A stretch of DNA of 18,350 nt from Candidatus Sumerlaeota bacterium. Its GTDB lineage: Bacteria > UBP6 > UBA1177. Numbering within the stretch: the first letter of the stretch is position 1; each line of letters begins with the position of its first letter. This document shows positions 1 through 6,918 of this stretch, piece by piece. Under the pieces are notes generated by a model, which was given only the letters and a program-made list of their open reading frames with translations, ran no database searches and was not told where the DNA came from. The DNA lies in contig SLGQ01000208.1 in the NCBI GenBank assembly GCA_007136595.1, positions 1-18,350 on the forward strand. Direction: 5' to 3'. The translations under genes were made by a program, and so were the position numbers.

Positions 1-21
1 GAACGCCCCGATAAGGATTAG

Positions 22-72
22 TGTCAAGAGACAATTATTTTTTTTTCTTTTTTCCTCACCATCCTCTTGACA
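22..72. repeat. Inverted repeat around a pyrimidine tract at the left edge
   Basis: TGTCAAGAG (22-30) and CTCTTGACA (64-72) are exact reverse complements, 33 bp apart, around a T/C-rich tract. Each arm contains TTGACA pointing outward, so they could be the -35 boxes of divergent promoters; the left one would serve a gene outside the window. The plus-strand one has only a weak -10 (GATATT, 90-95). The rest of 1-172 shows nothing else. Confidence 0.35.
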
Positions 73-172
73 TAATTTTATACAATAACGATATTGGTTT
101 TTTGTCACTTAAGATAGTTGTGCTACCCCAAAACTCTCGAAATGATCTTTGAACCGGAAATGTGAAAGATTT

Positions 173-988
173 CTAAGTGTTTTTATTGAATTCGGCGATG
201 ATCTGATCCATTGTTTCAATCAATGACTGTGCAATAAAAGCAATAAACTCAGAAAGGTCACCTTTGTCAGCAAGAACCAGACAATTAATATATTCCCGTC
301 TTTTTTCATTTTTTATGACAGCGGGAACAAAACCATTCTCGATCAAGATCAGATTCATCAGCAGTCTTGTTTCTCTGCCGTTTCCGTCATCAAAAGGATG
401 TATCCTCACAAACTCATAATGTGTGACAGCGGACACGACAACAGGATGTTCAGAAGATTCTCTGATCCAAGAAATAAGATTTTCAACTTCTTCCTGAACT
501 TTTAACGGTTCGACATAATAGTGGATGGTTCCATCGGATTGAAGAACATGGTTAGGCAGTTTCTTATATTCACCTGGAGTGGCTTTCTTTTCAATTCTGT
601 TCCCATATTGATCAATTGCCGGAGTTGATGTAACCCCTTTTAGAAGAAGAGCATTGATCTCTTTGATAAATCCGGCACTCAACTCTCTTTTTTTACTGAT
701 GAAATCAAATAAATATTCGATAGCCTCATGATGATTTTTTGCATCAACAAAATCTTTGAACGGTTTCCCTTCAACAGTAAGCCCCTCTCTTAAAAAGAAG
801 ATGGTTTCACCCTCGGTCAGAGTGCTCCCTTCGATGGCATTTGTATTGTAAGTCCAGGAATATCTTATCTTTTCATGAATCGCAGTCCATAAATACTCTC
901 TACCCTTTGAAACTGAATCAATTTTCTGCTTAAGTTCATCTACTGAAGCAAGCAAATGCTCTATTTTGCCGTGATCTATCTTTTTCAT
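173..988 (-). CDS. Fic family protein (class II, putative AMP transferase)
   Basis: Fic enzymes transfer AMP (or another phosphate-containing group) from a nucleotide to a hydroxyl side chain of a target protein. The core motif HPFDDGNGRETR fits the HxFx(D/E)GNGRxxR consensus (about residues 197-208, counted from the start chosen here), so the catalytic His and the phosphate-binding loop are intact. An N-terminal TNAIEG (about residues 49-54) fits the inhibitory (S/T)xxxE(G/N) motif, placing it in class II, with an autoinhibitory Glu upstream of the Fic core. A flap-like segment TPGEYKKLPN lies before the core. I chose the ATG at 988, which has AGGT 7 nt upstream. The ATG at 1012 gives 8 more residues, but it lies at the predicted transcription start and has no Shine-Dalgarno sequence. 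No antitoxin gene is adjacent, so it looks like a stand-alone Fic regulator. The target is unknown. Confidence 0.93.
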   Translation of the reverse strand: MKKIDHGKIEHLLASVDELKQKIDSVSKGREYLWTAIHEKIRYSWTYNTNAIEGSTLTEGETIFFLREGLTVEGKPFKDFVDAKNHHEAIEYLFDFISKKRELSAGFIKEINALLLKGVTSTPAIDQYGNRIEKKATPGEYKKLPNHVLQSDGTIHYYVEPLKVQEEVENLISWIRESSEHPVVVSAVTHYEFVRIHPFDDGNGRETRLLMNLILIENGFVPAVIKNEKRREYINCLVLADKGDLSEFIAFIAQSLIETMDQIIAEFNKNT

Positions 989-1016
989 ATTGATACCTAA
1001 AACATTCTGCAAAAAA

Positions 1017-1045
1017 AATATAACAGAGTTATTGATCTAAGTCAA
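1017..1045 (-). promoter_or_regulatory. Promoter of the Fic gene with overlapping FNR-like palindrome
   Basis: On the minus strand, TTGACT (1045-1040), a 17-bp spacer and TATATT (1022-1017) form a near-consensus sigma-70 promoter. The start of transcription would fall near 1010. The -35 lies inside TTGAC-TTAG-ATCAA (1032-1045), one base away from the FNR box TTGAT-N4-ATCAA. The box is centred near -28, a position that normally means repression. The promoter is supported by sequence; the regulator is inference. Confidence 0.6.
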
Positions 1046-1147
1046 TAAACCGAAAACACAAAAACAATACTTTTCTCGACTTTTCTAAGAGCTTCAGATT
1101 AGTTTATTATATTTCAATATGCGAGGGAAAAAATGGAGGTGTATTTT

Positions 1148-1375
1148 ATGAAAAAGTTGCTTTTATGTTTCCTTGTTTTCTTTGTTTTTGTTGCATGCAG
1201 TTCAAAGAAAGATTCTCTCACAGATGATGAGAGCGGTATGAATGACTTTGATAATGCGGTGAATGATGAGATGCCTGATGAGGGTGTCATTGATCCGGAT
1301 GACACTGATGTTGCATGCGGCGGACCTCAACTGGTAAAAGACGGAGTTAATGTCAGTGCCGCCCAATATATCTGA
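1148..1375 (+). CDS. Small acidic lipoprotein, possibly truncated by a frameshift
   Basis: I do not recognise a family. The product is 75 aa and begins with a lipoprotein signal peptide: MKK, a hydrophobic run, then the lipobox VFVAC, giving a lipidated Cys near residue 17. A short Asp/Glu-rich region follows (DDES, DFDN, NDEMPDE, DPDDTD), then a CGGP segment. The start is set by GGAGGT at 1136-1141, 6 nt before the ATG; an in-frame ATG at 1133 overlaps that site and is not used. After the stop at 1373-1375 the +1 frame stays open to a TGA at 1431-1433 and reads sensibly (PNISENFETSGISPDSK), so the gene could be a frameshifted remnant of a longer lipoprotein. It could equally be a genuine short surface lipoprotein. 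Confidence 0.6.
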   Translation: MKKLLLCFLVFFVFVACSSKKDSLTDDESGMNDFDNAVNDEMPDEGVIDPDDTDVACGGPQLVKDGVNVSAAQYI

Positions 1376-1509
1376 AAATTTTGAAACTTCGGGCATAAGC
1401 CCCGATTCAAAACTTCCAAGAAGTGCAGCCTGATAGATCAATATGTTCAGAAAGAATAATTGGAAAAGCGGACATTTCTATTTTGCTCCCACAAAAACAA
1501 CAAAAAAAA

Positions 1510-1538
1510 TTGCCATTTTTATACTTAAAGTATAAAAT
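1510..1538 (+). promoter_or_regulatory. Promoter and palindromic operator-like site of the cyclase operon
   Basis: TTGCCA (1510-1515), a 17-bp spacer and TAAAAT (1533-1538) form a good promoter, with a start of transcription near 1545 and a leader of about 30 nt. The spacer and the first bases of the -10 contain the perfect 15-bp inverted repeat TATACTT-A-AAGTATA (1520-1534). A dimeric repressor bound there would block polymerase. The symmetry is seen directly; the function as an operator is inferred. Confidence 0.55.
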
Positions 1539-1575
1539 GTCACAACGATTAGAAACTATATCGAGCGGAGGTAGT

Positions 1576-4383
1576 ATGAGAAATTTCAAAGTCATGGCAA
1601 CAGCCTTGTTTATGTTGTTTGTAATAACTTCACTTGAAGCATCTGAGCTGAGAGTTGTAATATTGCCGAAGATGACCGTTGAAGGGCAGGACCGGGATTC
1701 GTCAGGTCTGGAAATGGAAGTGACAAATACTTTGAGACAGCGGAATATGAGAATAGTTGAACTTTCAACAGCATTGCAAGCTCAAAAGGCGGCATTGTCG
1801 GATCTTGTAAATGAGGGCAAGGTTCCCCAGGAACTTTCCATTATGAATGCAGATGCACTTCTTGCTGTTCAAATATCGTGTGATCAAAGTTCAGGCGGGA
1901 TCATGGGAAGCAACCTTAAAAGCTGGTTCTGTGTTTTTACCACAAAAGTTATCAGAGTTGATTCAGGCGATGTGATCCACGGTTCAACTAAAAACTTTAC
2001 CGCACCCGGACTTAATGCCCTCCAGGCAATAAGCAATGCGATTAAAAAGAATATCGGGAAGGATACTGACTCTTATGCTGAGCAATGGGCGAAAAACTGG
2101 AGCAATGAGGGAAAGTGGAGTCTAGACCTCGTTGTGACCGGTATTGCCCAGAAAAGAAAAGTTGATGAAATAAATAATGCACTGAAATCAATTGACGGTG
2201 TGAGGAACGCACAGGTTGTGATGTTCAAAAAAGATATTTCAAAGATAACAATTTCCGGAGAAGGTTCTGAAGGTTTTTCAAGATTGAGGGATGCTTTGGA
2301 TTCAGATTCCACATTAAGTTTGCGGGTAAACTATGAAGCGGGAAGGGTTATACATGCAGAATTTGATTTTGGTCAGGCATATTCAAGAAGCGTGAATTCT
2401 TACATAAGTATGCCTTCTGAAACCGGCAAAAAAAGTATGGGAGCAATAATATCACAAAGAGGTCCGGATCTTTTGACAAGTTATCTTATGAACCTTGATT
2501 ACCTTGATATAAACAGCTCTTCGATGTTGAAAACTGATAAAAAGAGAGCTGTCGCCGAAGCTAGAAAAGCAAATATTCCTCTTGTTCTTTTTGCTGAAGT
2601 GATGGAAAAAAATGATGAATGGATATCAATAATTGAGCTTGTTTTTTCAAGTGACGGTAAAAATGTGAGTGTTGTTCAAAGCAGAGCTTCAGATCCTTTT
2701 GAAGCACTTAACAAAGCGGTCGTTTCTCTTGATGAGGGATACCGCAGGTCTGTAACAAGAGGTGACTTCAGAAAAAGACTTAACCTTTCCAAGGATGCCG
2801 AAGGGCTTGCAACAGCTTCGAGGCTCAGAGTTCAAAAACTTGATGTGAGTCAGATATTTCCCGCCATCATCGGTTATTACAGAGAAAACGGAGTGGGTAC
2901 GATAGATATTGAAAACACATCGGGTGAAGCAATAAAGAACATTGAAATAACTTACCGTATCGGGGAAAATGTTGTTGGAACTTCCAGAATTGACAGCCTG
3001 AAACCCAAAGGTACTGTAAGTTCAAAGATCATGCTTGATGTGCTTCCTGAATCAGGAGAGGGGTTTTCCCAGATCCATGCACAGATAACTTTTCAATCAG
3101 GGGATGCCTACGGTAGAAGAGATGCATACGCACCTCTTATCGTACACACAAGAAATATAATTGACTGGTCGAATCCAAGATCTGTGGCATCTTTTATCGA
3201 TCCGACAAATAAAATGGTCAGAGATCTTGCTACAGCTGTCATTACAAGTGTAAAACCGGAAAAAGGACATGTCACAAAACAGGTTTCAAATGCTGCCGCA
3301 ATTTTTGAAGCTCTCTGGCATAGACCTTTGAAATATGTCAGTGACCCTGTTCCGACAAGTTTTGATTCCAATATTGATGATGTGCAGTTCCCTGCTGAAA
3401 CTTTGCAAAGAACTGCCGGAGATTGTGATGATATGACCGTTCTGCTCGCTTCTCTTTATGAATCTGTGGGGCTTGCTACGATAATAATTACAACTCCCGG
3501 ACATGTTTTTCTCGGTGTTGAAAGCGGTGTTCTGGCGGGAGGGAATGTCCTTTTTGATCTTCCTGCTTCACTTTTTATTGAAGTTGACGGTGCACTTTTT
3601 ATCCCTGTTGAAGCTACAGCGATAGGAGATTCTTTTGCTGAAGCCTGGTTTAAAGGTGCTGATATTCTTATCAAAGCTGGCAAGGATTTCATGGCTTTCA
3701 GAACCAGGGATGCATGGAAAGAATATCCTTTTCTTTCTGTTGCTGCTCAGAAAAATAACTTGAAAGTTAATAAAATCAACGAAAGTAACTTTAAAAATCT
3801 TTTTGCAAATGTAAGAAAAATGCAGAAAGATAAAGCTCCGGCATGGGCACAGACCCTTCACAAAAACATTGTTGAAGGCAAGGCTCCTGAAATAAAGCCG
3901 GCTCAGCTGAAGAATGAACCTGTGGCAAAAAGTGTTGTTCTGTGGCTTGCCAACAAAAGGGAAAATGCAATTGAAGAGGCTGCGACACTTTGTAGCAAAG
4001 GAGTTGTGGAAGCTTGCTACAATATGACCGTAATGTCAATGTATGATGCACTTGAAGCCGGTGATATGCAGACAATTAACGCAAATATGGCAAAAGATCA
4101 CTACACGGATGCCATTTCGATGCTTCCTTCAAATGTTATTGAAATGCTGTCAGACAATGGAGGTCTCGGAATGGGAGATGAGGCATCTAAGGAGTCTGAA
4201 ACCAGAAAAAGAATTGCTGATGTGCTGAGTCAGGCAAGAGAAAAAGCCGGTAAAAAATCCTCCTCATCAAATGTTTCCAAAGAAATTAAAACCAGCCATG
4301 TAGGAGGCAGGAAAGCAAGTGATGCAACTGAATCGGCAGGAGCTACAGCGGAAATGTTTTTCTGGAATACTGTAAAGAAATAA
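1576..4383 (+). CDS. Large exported protein with transglutaminase-like (Cys/His) domain
   Basis: The product is 935 aa from the ATG at 1576, chosen because GGAGG lies just upstream (1568-1572) and the residues after it form a signal peptide (MRNFKVMATALFMLFVITSLEASE). Reading the frame from 1423 would bury that signal. The N-terminal ~200 residues (ELRVVILPKMTV...) resemble the alpha/beta units of CsgG/TolB-N-like envelope proteins. A middle section looks like a beta-sandwich (about 430-530). Around residues 590-690 is a transglutaminase-like cysteine-protease fold: RPLKYVSDP, then AGDCDDMTVLLASLYESVGL with candidate nucleophile Cys617, TTPGHVFLG with His643, and an acidic residue near 679 (FIPVEAT). 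The C-terminal part is helical, with a Sel1/TPR-like segment (LCSKGVVEACYNM). It is the first gene of a four-gene operon, 21 nt before the cyclase. Substrate and exact family are unknown; it may cross-link, cleave or merely bind envelope proteins. Confidence 0.8.
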   Translation: MRNFKVMATALFMLFVITSLEASELRVVILPKMTVEGQDRDSSGLEMEVTNTLRQRNMRIVELSTALQAQKAALSDLVNEGKVPQELSIMNADALLAVQISCDQSSGGIMGSNLKSWFCVFTTKVIRVDSGDVIHGSTKNFTAPGLNALQAISNAIKKNIGKDTDSYAEQWAKNWSNEGKWSLDLVVTGIAQKRKVDEINNALKSIDGVRNAQVVMFKKDISKITISGEGSEGFSRLRDALDSDSTLSLRVNYEAGRVIHAEFDFGQAYSRSVNSYISMPSETGKKSMGAIISQRGPDLLTSYLMNLDYLDINSSSMLKTDKKRAVAEARKANIPLVLFAEVMEKNDEWISIIELVFSSDGKNVSVVQSRASDPFEALNKAVVSLDEGYRRSVTRGDFRKRLNLSKDAEGLATASRLRVQKLDVSQIFPAIIGYYRENGVGTIDIENTSGEAIKNIEITYRIGENVVGTSRIDSLKPKGTVSSKIMLDVLPESGEGFSQIHAQITFQSGDAYGRRDAYAPLIVHTRNIIDWSNPRSVASFIDPTNKMVRDLATAVITSVKPEKGHVTKQVSNAAAIFEALWHRPLKYVSDPVPTSFDSNIDDVQFPAETLQRTAGDCDDMTVLLASLYESVGLATIIITTPGHVFLGVESGVLAGGNVLFDLPASLFIEVDGALFIPVEATAIGDSFAEAWFKGADILIKAGKDFMAFRTRDAWKEYPFLSVAAQKNNLKVNKINESNFKNLFANVRKMQKDKAPAWAQTLHKNIVEGKAPEIKPAQLKNEPVAKSVVLWLANKRENAIEEAATLCSKGVVEACYNMTVMSMYDALEAGDMQTINANMAKDHYTDAISMLPSNVIEMLSDNGGLGMGDEASKESETRKRIADVLSQAREKAGKKSSSSNVSKEIKTSHVGGRKASDATESAGATAEMFFWNTVKK

Positions 4384-4404
4384 TAACTGGAGAAACGGTT
4401 ATAA

Positions 4405-6282
4405 ATGAAAATTTCCAAACCCCTGAAGTTTTTGATAGCATTGCTTGCTTTTTCAATAGGGTTACTGTTTTCAAGCACGAATACCGTTAAAAAACTTGAT
4501 TACTCATATCTTGACTGGTTGATGATAACGGAAGAAGTTGAGCCTGAAACATCGACAGTTGTTGTCGCTGTTGACCAATATTCCATGCAGCTTTTCGGGT
4601 GGCCTGTTGACAGGGCAATTTATGCGGGACTTATTTTTACTCTGCATGAAGCTAAAGCTGCAAAAATAGGGTTTGACCTTTTTTTTACTGACAGAGTTGA
4701 CGAAAGGGATCCCGATGCACTTGAAAGGATAGTTGCCTCTGAAGAACTGCTCGGTTTATCTGCGAATGAAACAGGTGCAATATTAGGCAGTTTTATTAAC
4801 CATGATTCAAGGAGAGACCCTTTAAAAAGAGCTGGTTATCCTCCAACTCCTGAAAAAAGTGCGGTTAAATGCAGTTGCACTCAACTGTCCCCCGAGTCTG
4901 AAGAAAGGGCTTCTTTCAGTTTTGTTGAGTCTTTGGTGCCGGGCGTTTCACAGTTTTCACCGGAAGTTGCCCATGTTCATGTCATTCCCTCCAAAGTTGA
5001 CAGAGTTAACCGGAGCATTGTTCCTTGTATTCAGGTTTTTGACGGATGTGTAGTAGATTTAAGTATGGCTATGCTGAATGATCCTGCTGATAAAAAATGT
5101 TGCAAAGAACAAATAGTTCCTTATTTTAGAAAAGCTGATGATTTCCCTGTAATTTCAATGGCTGAAGTTATAATGGCTTCTGAAAATGAAATTTCGATGA
5201 AAGAGCTTGAGGAAAAAGTGAAAGGAAAATTCGTAATAGTCGGAGCAACTGATGAAACTCTCAAAGATGTCGGACCCACACCTTCAGGTAAGGTAGAGCC
5301 GCTTGTTTTTGTACATGCCAACAGGCTTGAAGCTTTGATAAATGGTGTTTCAATAAATATTTTGCCGGAATTTATTTTTTATCTTTCAACTCTGATGATC
5401 CTGATATTAATGCTTCTTTTCATTGACAGTTTAAGATATTATCTTGCCTCTTCGATATTGTTTGTCCCGGCAGCATATTTTATAAGTTACTATATGTTCC
5501 GGACAAACTATATATTTATATATCCATTCCCTGCCTTTTTTCCGTTTGTATTTGCCTGTATTTCCATTGCCGGGTATCTGGGATGGAAATATTTTCTTTT
5601 TAATCAGGTTTTGTCAAGTGCTTTTGATAATTATGTTTCTCCGGAAATATTGAACTGGCTCAAAGATACAGGTGGGCAGGTTTTAAGAAGCGACTCTGCT
5701 GAAAGGAGAAGCATTACGATACTTTTCAGCGATGTTGCCGGCTATACAAGTCTTTCCAATTCTCTGAATGCTGAAACAATAATGAAGTCATTGCGACTCT
5801 ACCTGGATGCCATGATGATCGAAACGGCACTTCACAACGGTTATGTTGATAAAATAAACGGTGATGGACTTATGATACTTTTCGGGGCACCTAAGCCATT
5901 TGAAGATCATGCTAAAAAGGCTCTGGAATGTGCTATTGCAATGCAGAAAAAAGTAATTGAAATCCAGAAAGAGTGGATGGAAATTACAGATAGAGAGCTT
6001 AAAATAAGGATCGGTATCGCAACAGATACTGTTTTTGTGGGGAATATCGGCGGGACGGGACACATAGAGTATTCAGCCATAGGTAGAGGTGTCAATTTTG
6101 CAGCCAGACTTGAAAGCAAGTCGGAAATAGGCGGTATCCTTGTTTCTGAAGAAACCATTGAGCAGTCCGGATTCAGACCTGAAGGATATAAAAGAAGTGT
6201 TGAGCTCAAAGGATATGATGGAGAAGTGGGTGTTTGGCAGATACCACCGATAGAGACCGGAACGGAAGAAAACAAACGATGA
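4405..6282 (+). CDS. CHASE2-domain class III adenylate/guanylate cyclase
   Basis: This 625-aa membrane cyclase has an N-terminal membrane segment (about 8-24), an extracytoplasmic CHASE2 sensor (about 30-315, with typical VVVAVDQYSMQLFGWPVDR and AKIGFDLFF), three membrane helices (about 321-395), then a cytoplasmic class III cyclase domain (about 432-590). Both metal-binding Asp residues are present: FSDVAGYTSL (Asp443) and KINGDGLMILFGAP (Asp487). Lys483 is the purine-binding Lys, and Asn564/Arg568 of GVNFAARLE are the transition-state residues, so the enzyme should be active. The second substrate-specifying position is Ser (EYSAIG, Ser557) rather than Asp, and the usual IGD is IGR. The sensor carries six cysteines (156, 158, 208, 215, 232, 233). 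The product is probably cAMP, but nucleotide specificity cannot be fixed from sequence. GGAG at 4389-4392 lies 12 nt before the ATG, and coupling to the upstream gene is likely. Confidence 0.93.
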   Translation: MKISKPLKFLIALLAFSIGLLFSSTNTVKKLDYSYLDWLMITEEVEPETSTVVVAVDQYSMQLFGWPVDRAIYAGLIFTLHEAKAAKIGFDLFFTDRVDERDPDALERIVASEELLGLSANETGAILGSFINHDSRRDPLKRAGYPPTPEKSAVKCSCTQLSPESEERASFSFVESLVPGVSQFSPEVAHVHVIPSKVDRVNRSIVPCIQVFDGCVVDLSMAMLNDPADKKCCKEQIVPYFRKADDFPVISMAEVIMASENEISMKELEEKVKGKFVIVGATDETLKDVGPTPSGKVEPLVFVHANRLEALINGVSINILPEFIFYLSTLMILILMLLFIDSLRYYLASSILFVPAAYFISYYMFRTNYIFIYPFPAFFPFVFACISIAGYLGWKYFLFNQVLSSAFDNYVSPEILNWLKDTGGQVLRSDSAERRSITILFSDVAGYTSLSNSLNAETIMKSLRLYLDAMMIETALHNGYVDKINGDGLMILFGAPKPFEDHAKKALECAIAMQKKVIEIQKEWMEITDRELKIRIGIATDTVFVGNIGGTGHIEYSAIGRGVNFAARLESKSEIGGILVSEETIEQSGFRPEGYKRSVELKGYDGEVGVWQIPPIETGTEENKR

Positions 6283-6298
6283 TAATTGGAGGTTACTG

Positions 6299-6889
6299 AT
6301 GCTGAAATGTTGTAAGACTGTTTTGATGCTGATTCTTGTTCTATCTTCTTTTACCTTTGTTCATGCAAGTTCCAACACAAGTGAAGGCTTGAAAAAAGGG
6401 GATGCTATGGTTGATTTTGGAATGAGACAGGCAGATCAGAAAAATAAAAAGCTGGGAGGACTCGTCTGGTTAAGTGATTATGTCGGTAAAAAGGATGCAG
6501 CACAAGGGAAGAAATTGTTAATATTAAGTTTTTATGCCAACTGGTGCAAACCCTGCATTGAAGAAATGCCGTTTCTACAGAAAATGTTTTCTCTTTATGA
6601 AGATGAAGGTTTAATGGTTCTGGGGGTGAACTTCAGATCGGAAGGGGAAGAGTTTCAGGCAACATTTGATAAAAGTTTGGAAATGCTTAAAAAGAATGGT
6701 GTGACATATCCCGTCCTTTTTGACAGGTTTACTAACAGAAATCAGTTGATCTATATGGGTTCAAAAGCTGTACTGCCATGTTTGGTTTTTATAGACAGTA
6801 ATGGAAAAATAGTTGAAAAGATCCAGGGTGGACAATCACACGACTTTAAAAAAATTGAAGAAATAATCCTCAAAAATTTAGGGATGTAA
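6299..6889 (+). CDS. TlpA/ResA-like periplasmic thioredoxin
   Basis: The product is a 196-aa thioredoxin-fold protein with an N-terminal signal or anchor (MLKCCKTVLMLILVLSS, then HAS as a likely cleavage site). The active site is SFYANWCKPCIEEMP with Cys83 and Cys86 in a WCxPC arrangement, typical of extracytoplasmic TlpA-type thiol-disulfide reductases. The conserved cis-Pro region is AVLPCLVFIDSNG (Pro160). A third Cys directly follows the cis-Pro, where TlpA proteins usually have Thr or Ser; this could alter substrate release or add a redox step. SD GGAGG at 6288-6292 and a 16-nt gap after the cyclase place it in the same operon. Its likely clients are the cysteine pairs of the neighbouring exported domains, which is inference. 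Confidence 0.9.
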   Translation: MLKCCKTVLMLILVLSSFTFVHASSNTSEGLKKGDAMVDFGMRQADQKNKKLGGLVWLSDYVGKKDAAQGKKLLILSFYANWCKPCIEEMPFLQKMFSLYEDEGLMVLGVNFRSEGEEFQATFDKSLEMLKKNGVTYPVLFDRFTNRNQLIYMGSKAVLPCLVFIDSNGKIVEKIQGGQSHDFKKIEEIILKNLGM

Positions 6890-6918
6890 ATACTATGGTT
6901 TTAATACCCGGAGGCAAA

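Noticed and set aside
173..988. Fic gene considered as half of a toxin-antitoxin pair (Doc/Phd or FicT/FicA).
   Set aside because: The inhibitory motif is inside the protein, and no small partner gene lies next to it.
1423..1575. The open frame of the transglutaminase-like protein extends upstream to an ATG at 1423.
   Set aside because: The extension covers the predicted promoter, lacks a Shine-Dalgarno and would bury a clear signal peptide; 1576 has GGAGG just before it.
5907..6275. A 122-codon minus-strand open frame within the cyclase gene.
   Set aside because: It is antisense to the conserved cyclase catalytic domain and shows no coding features of its own.
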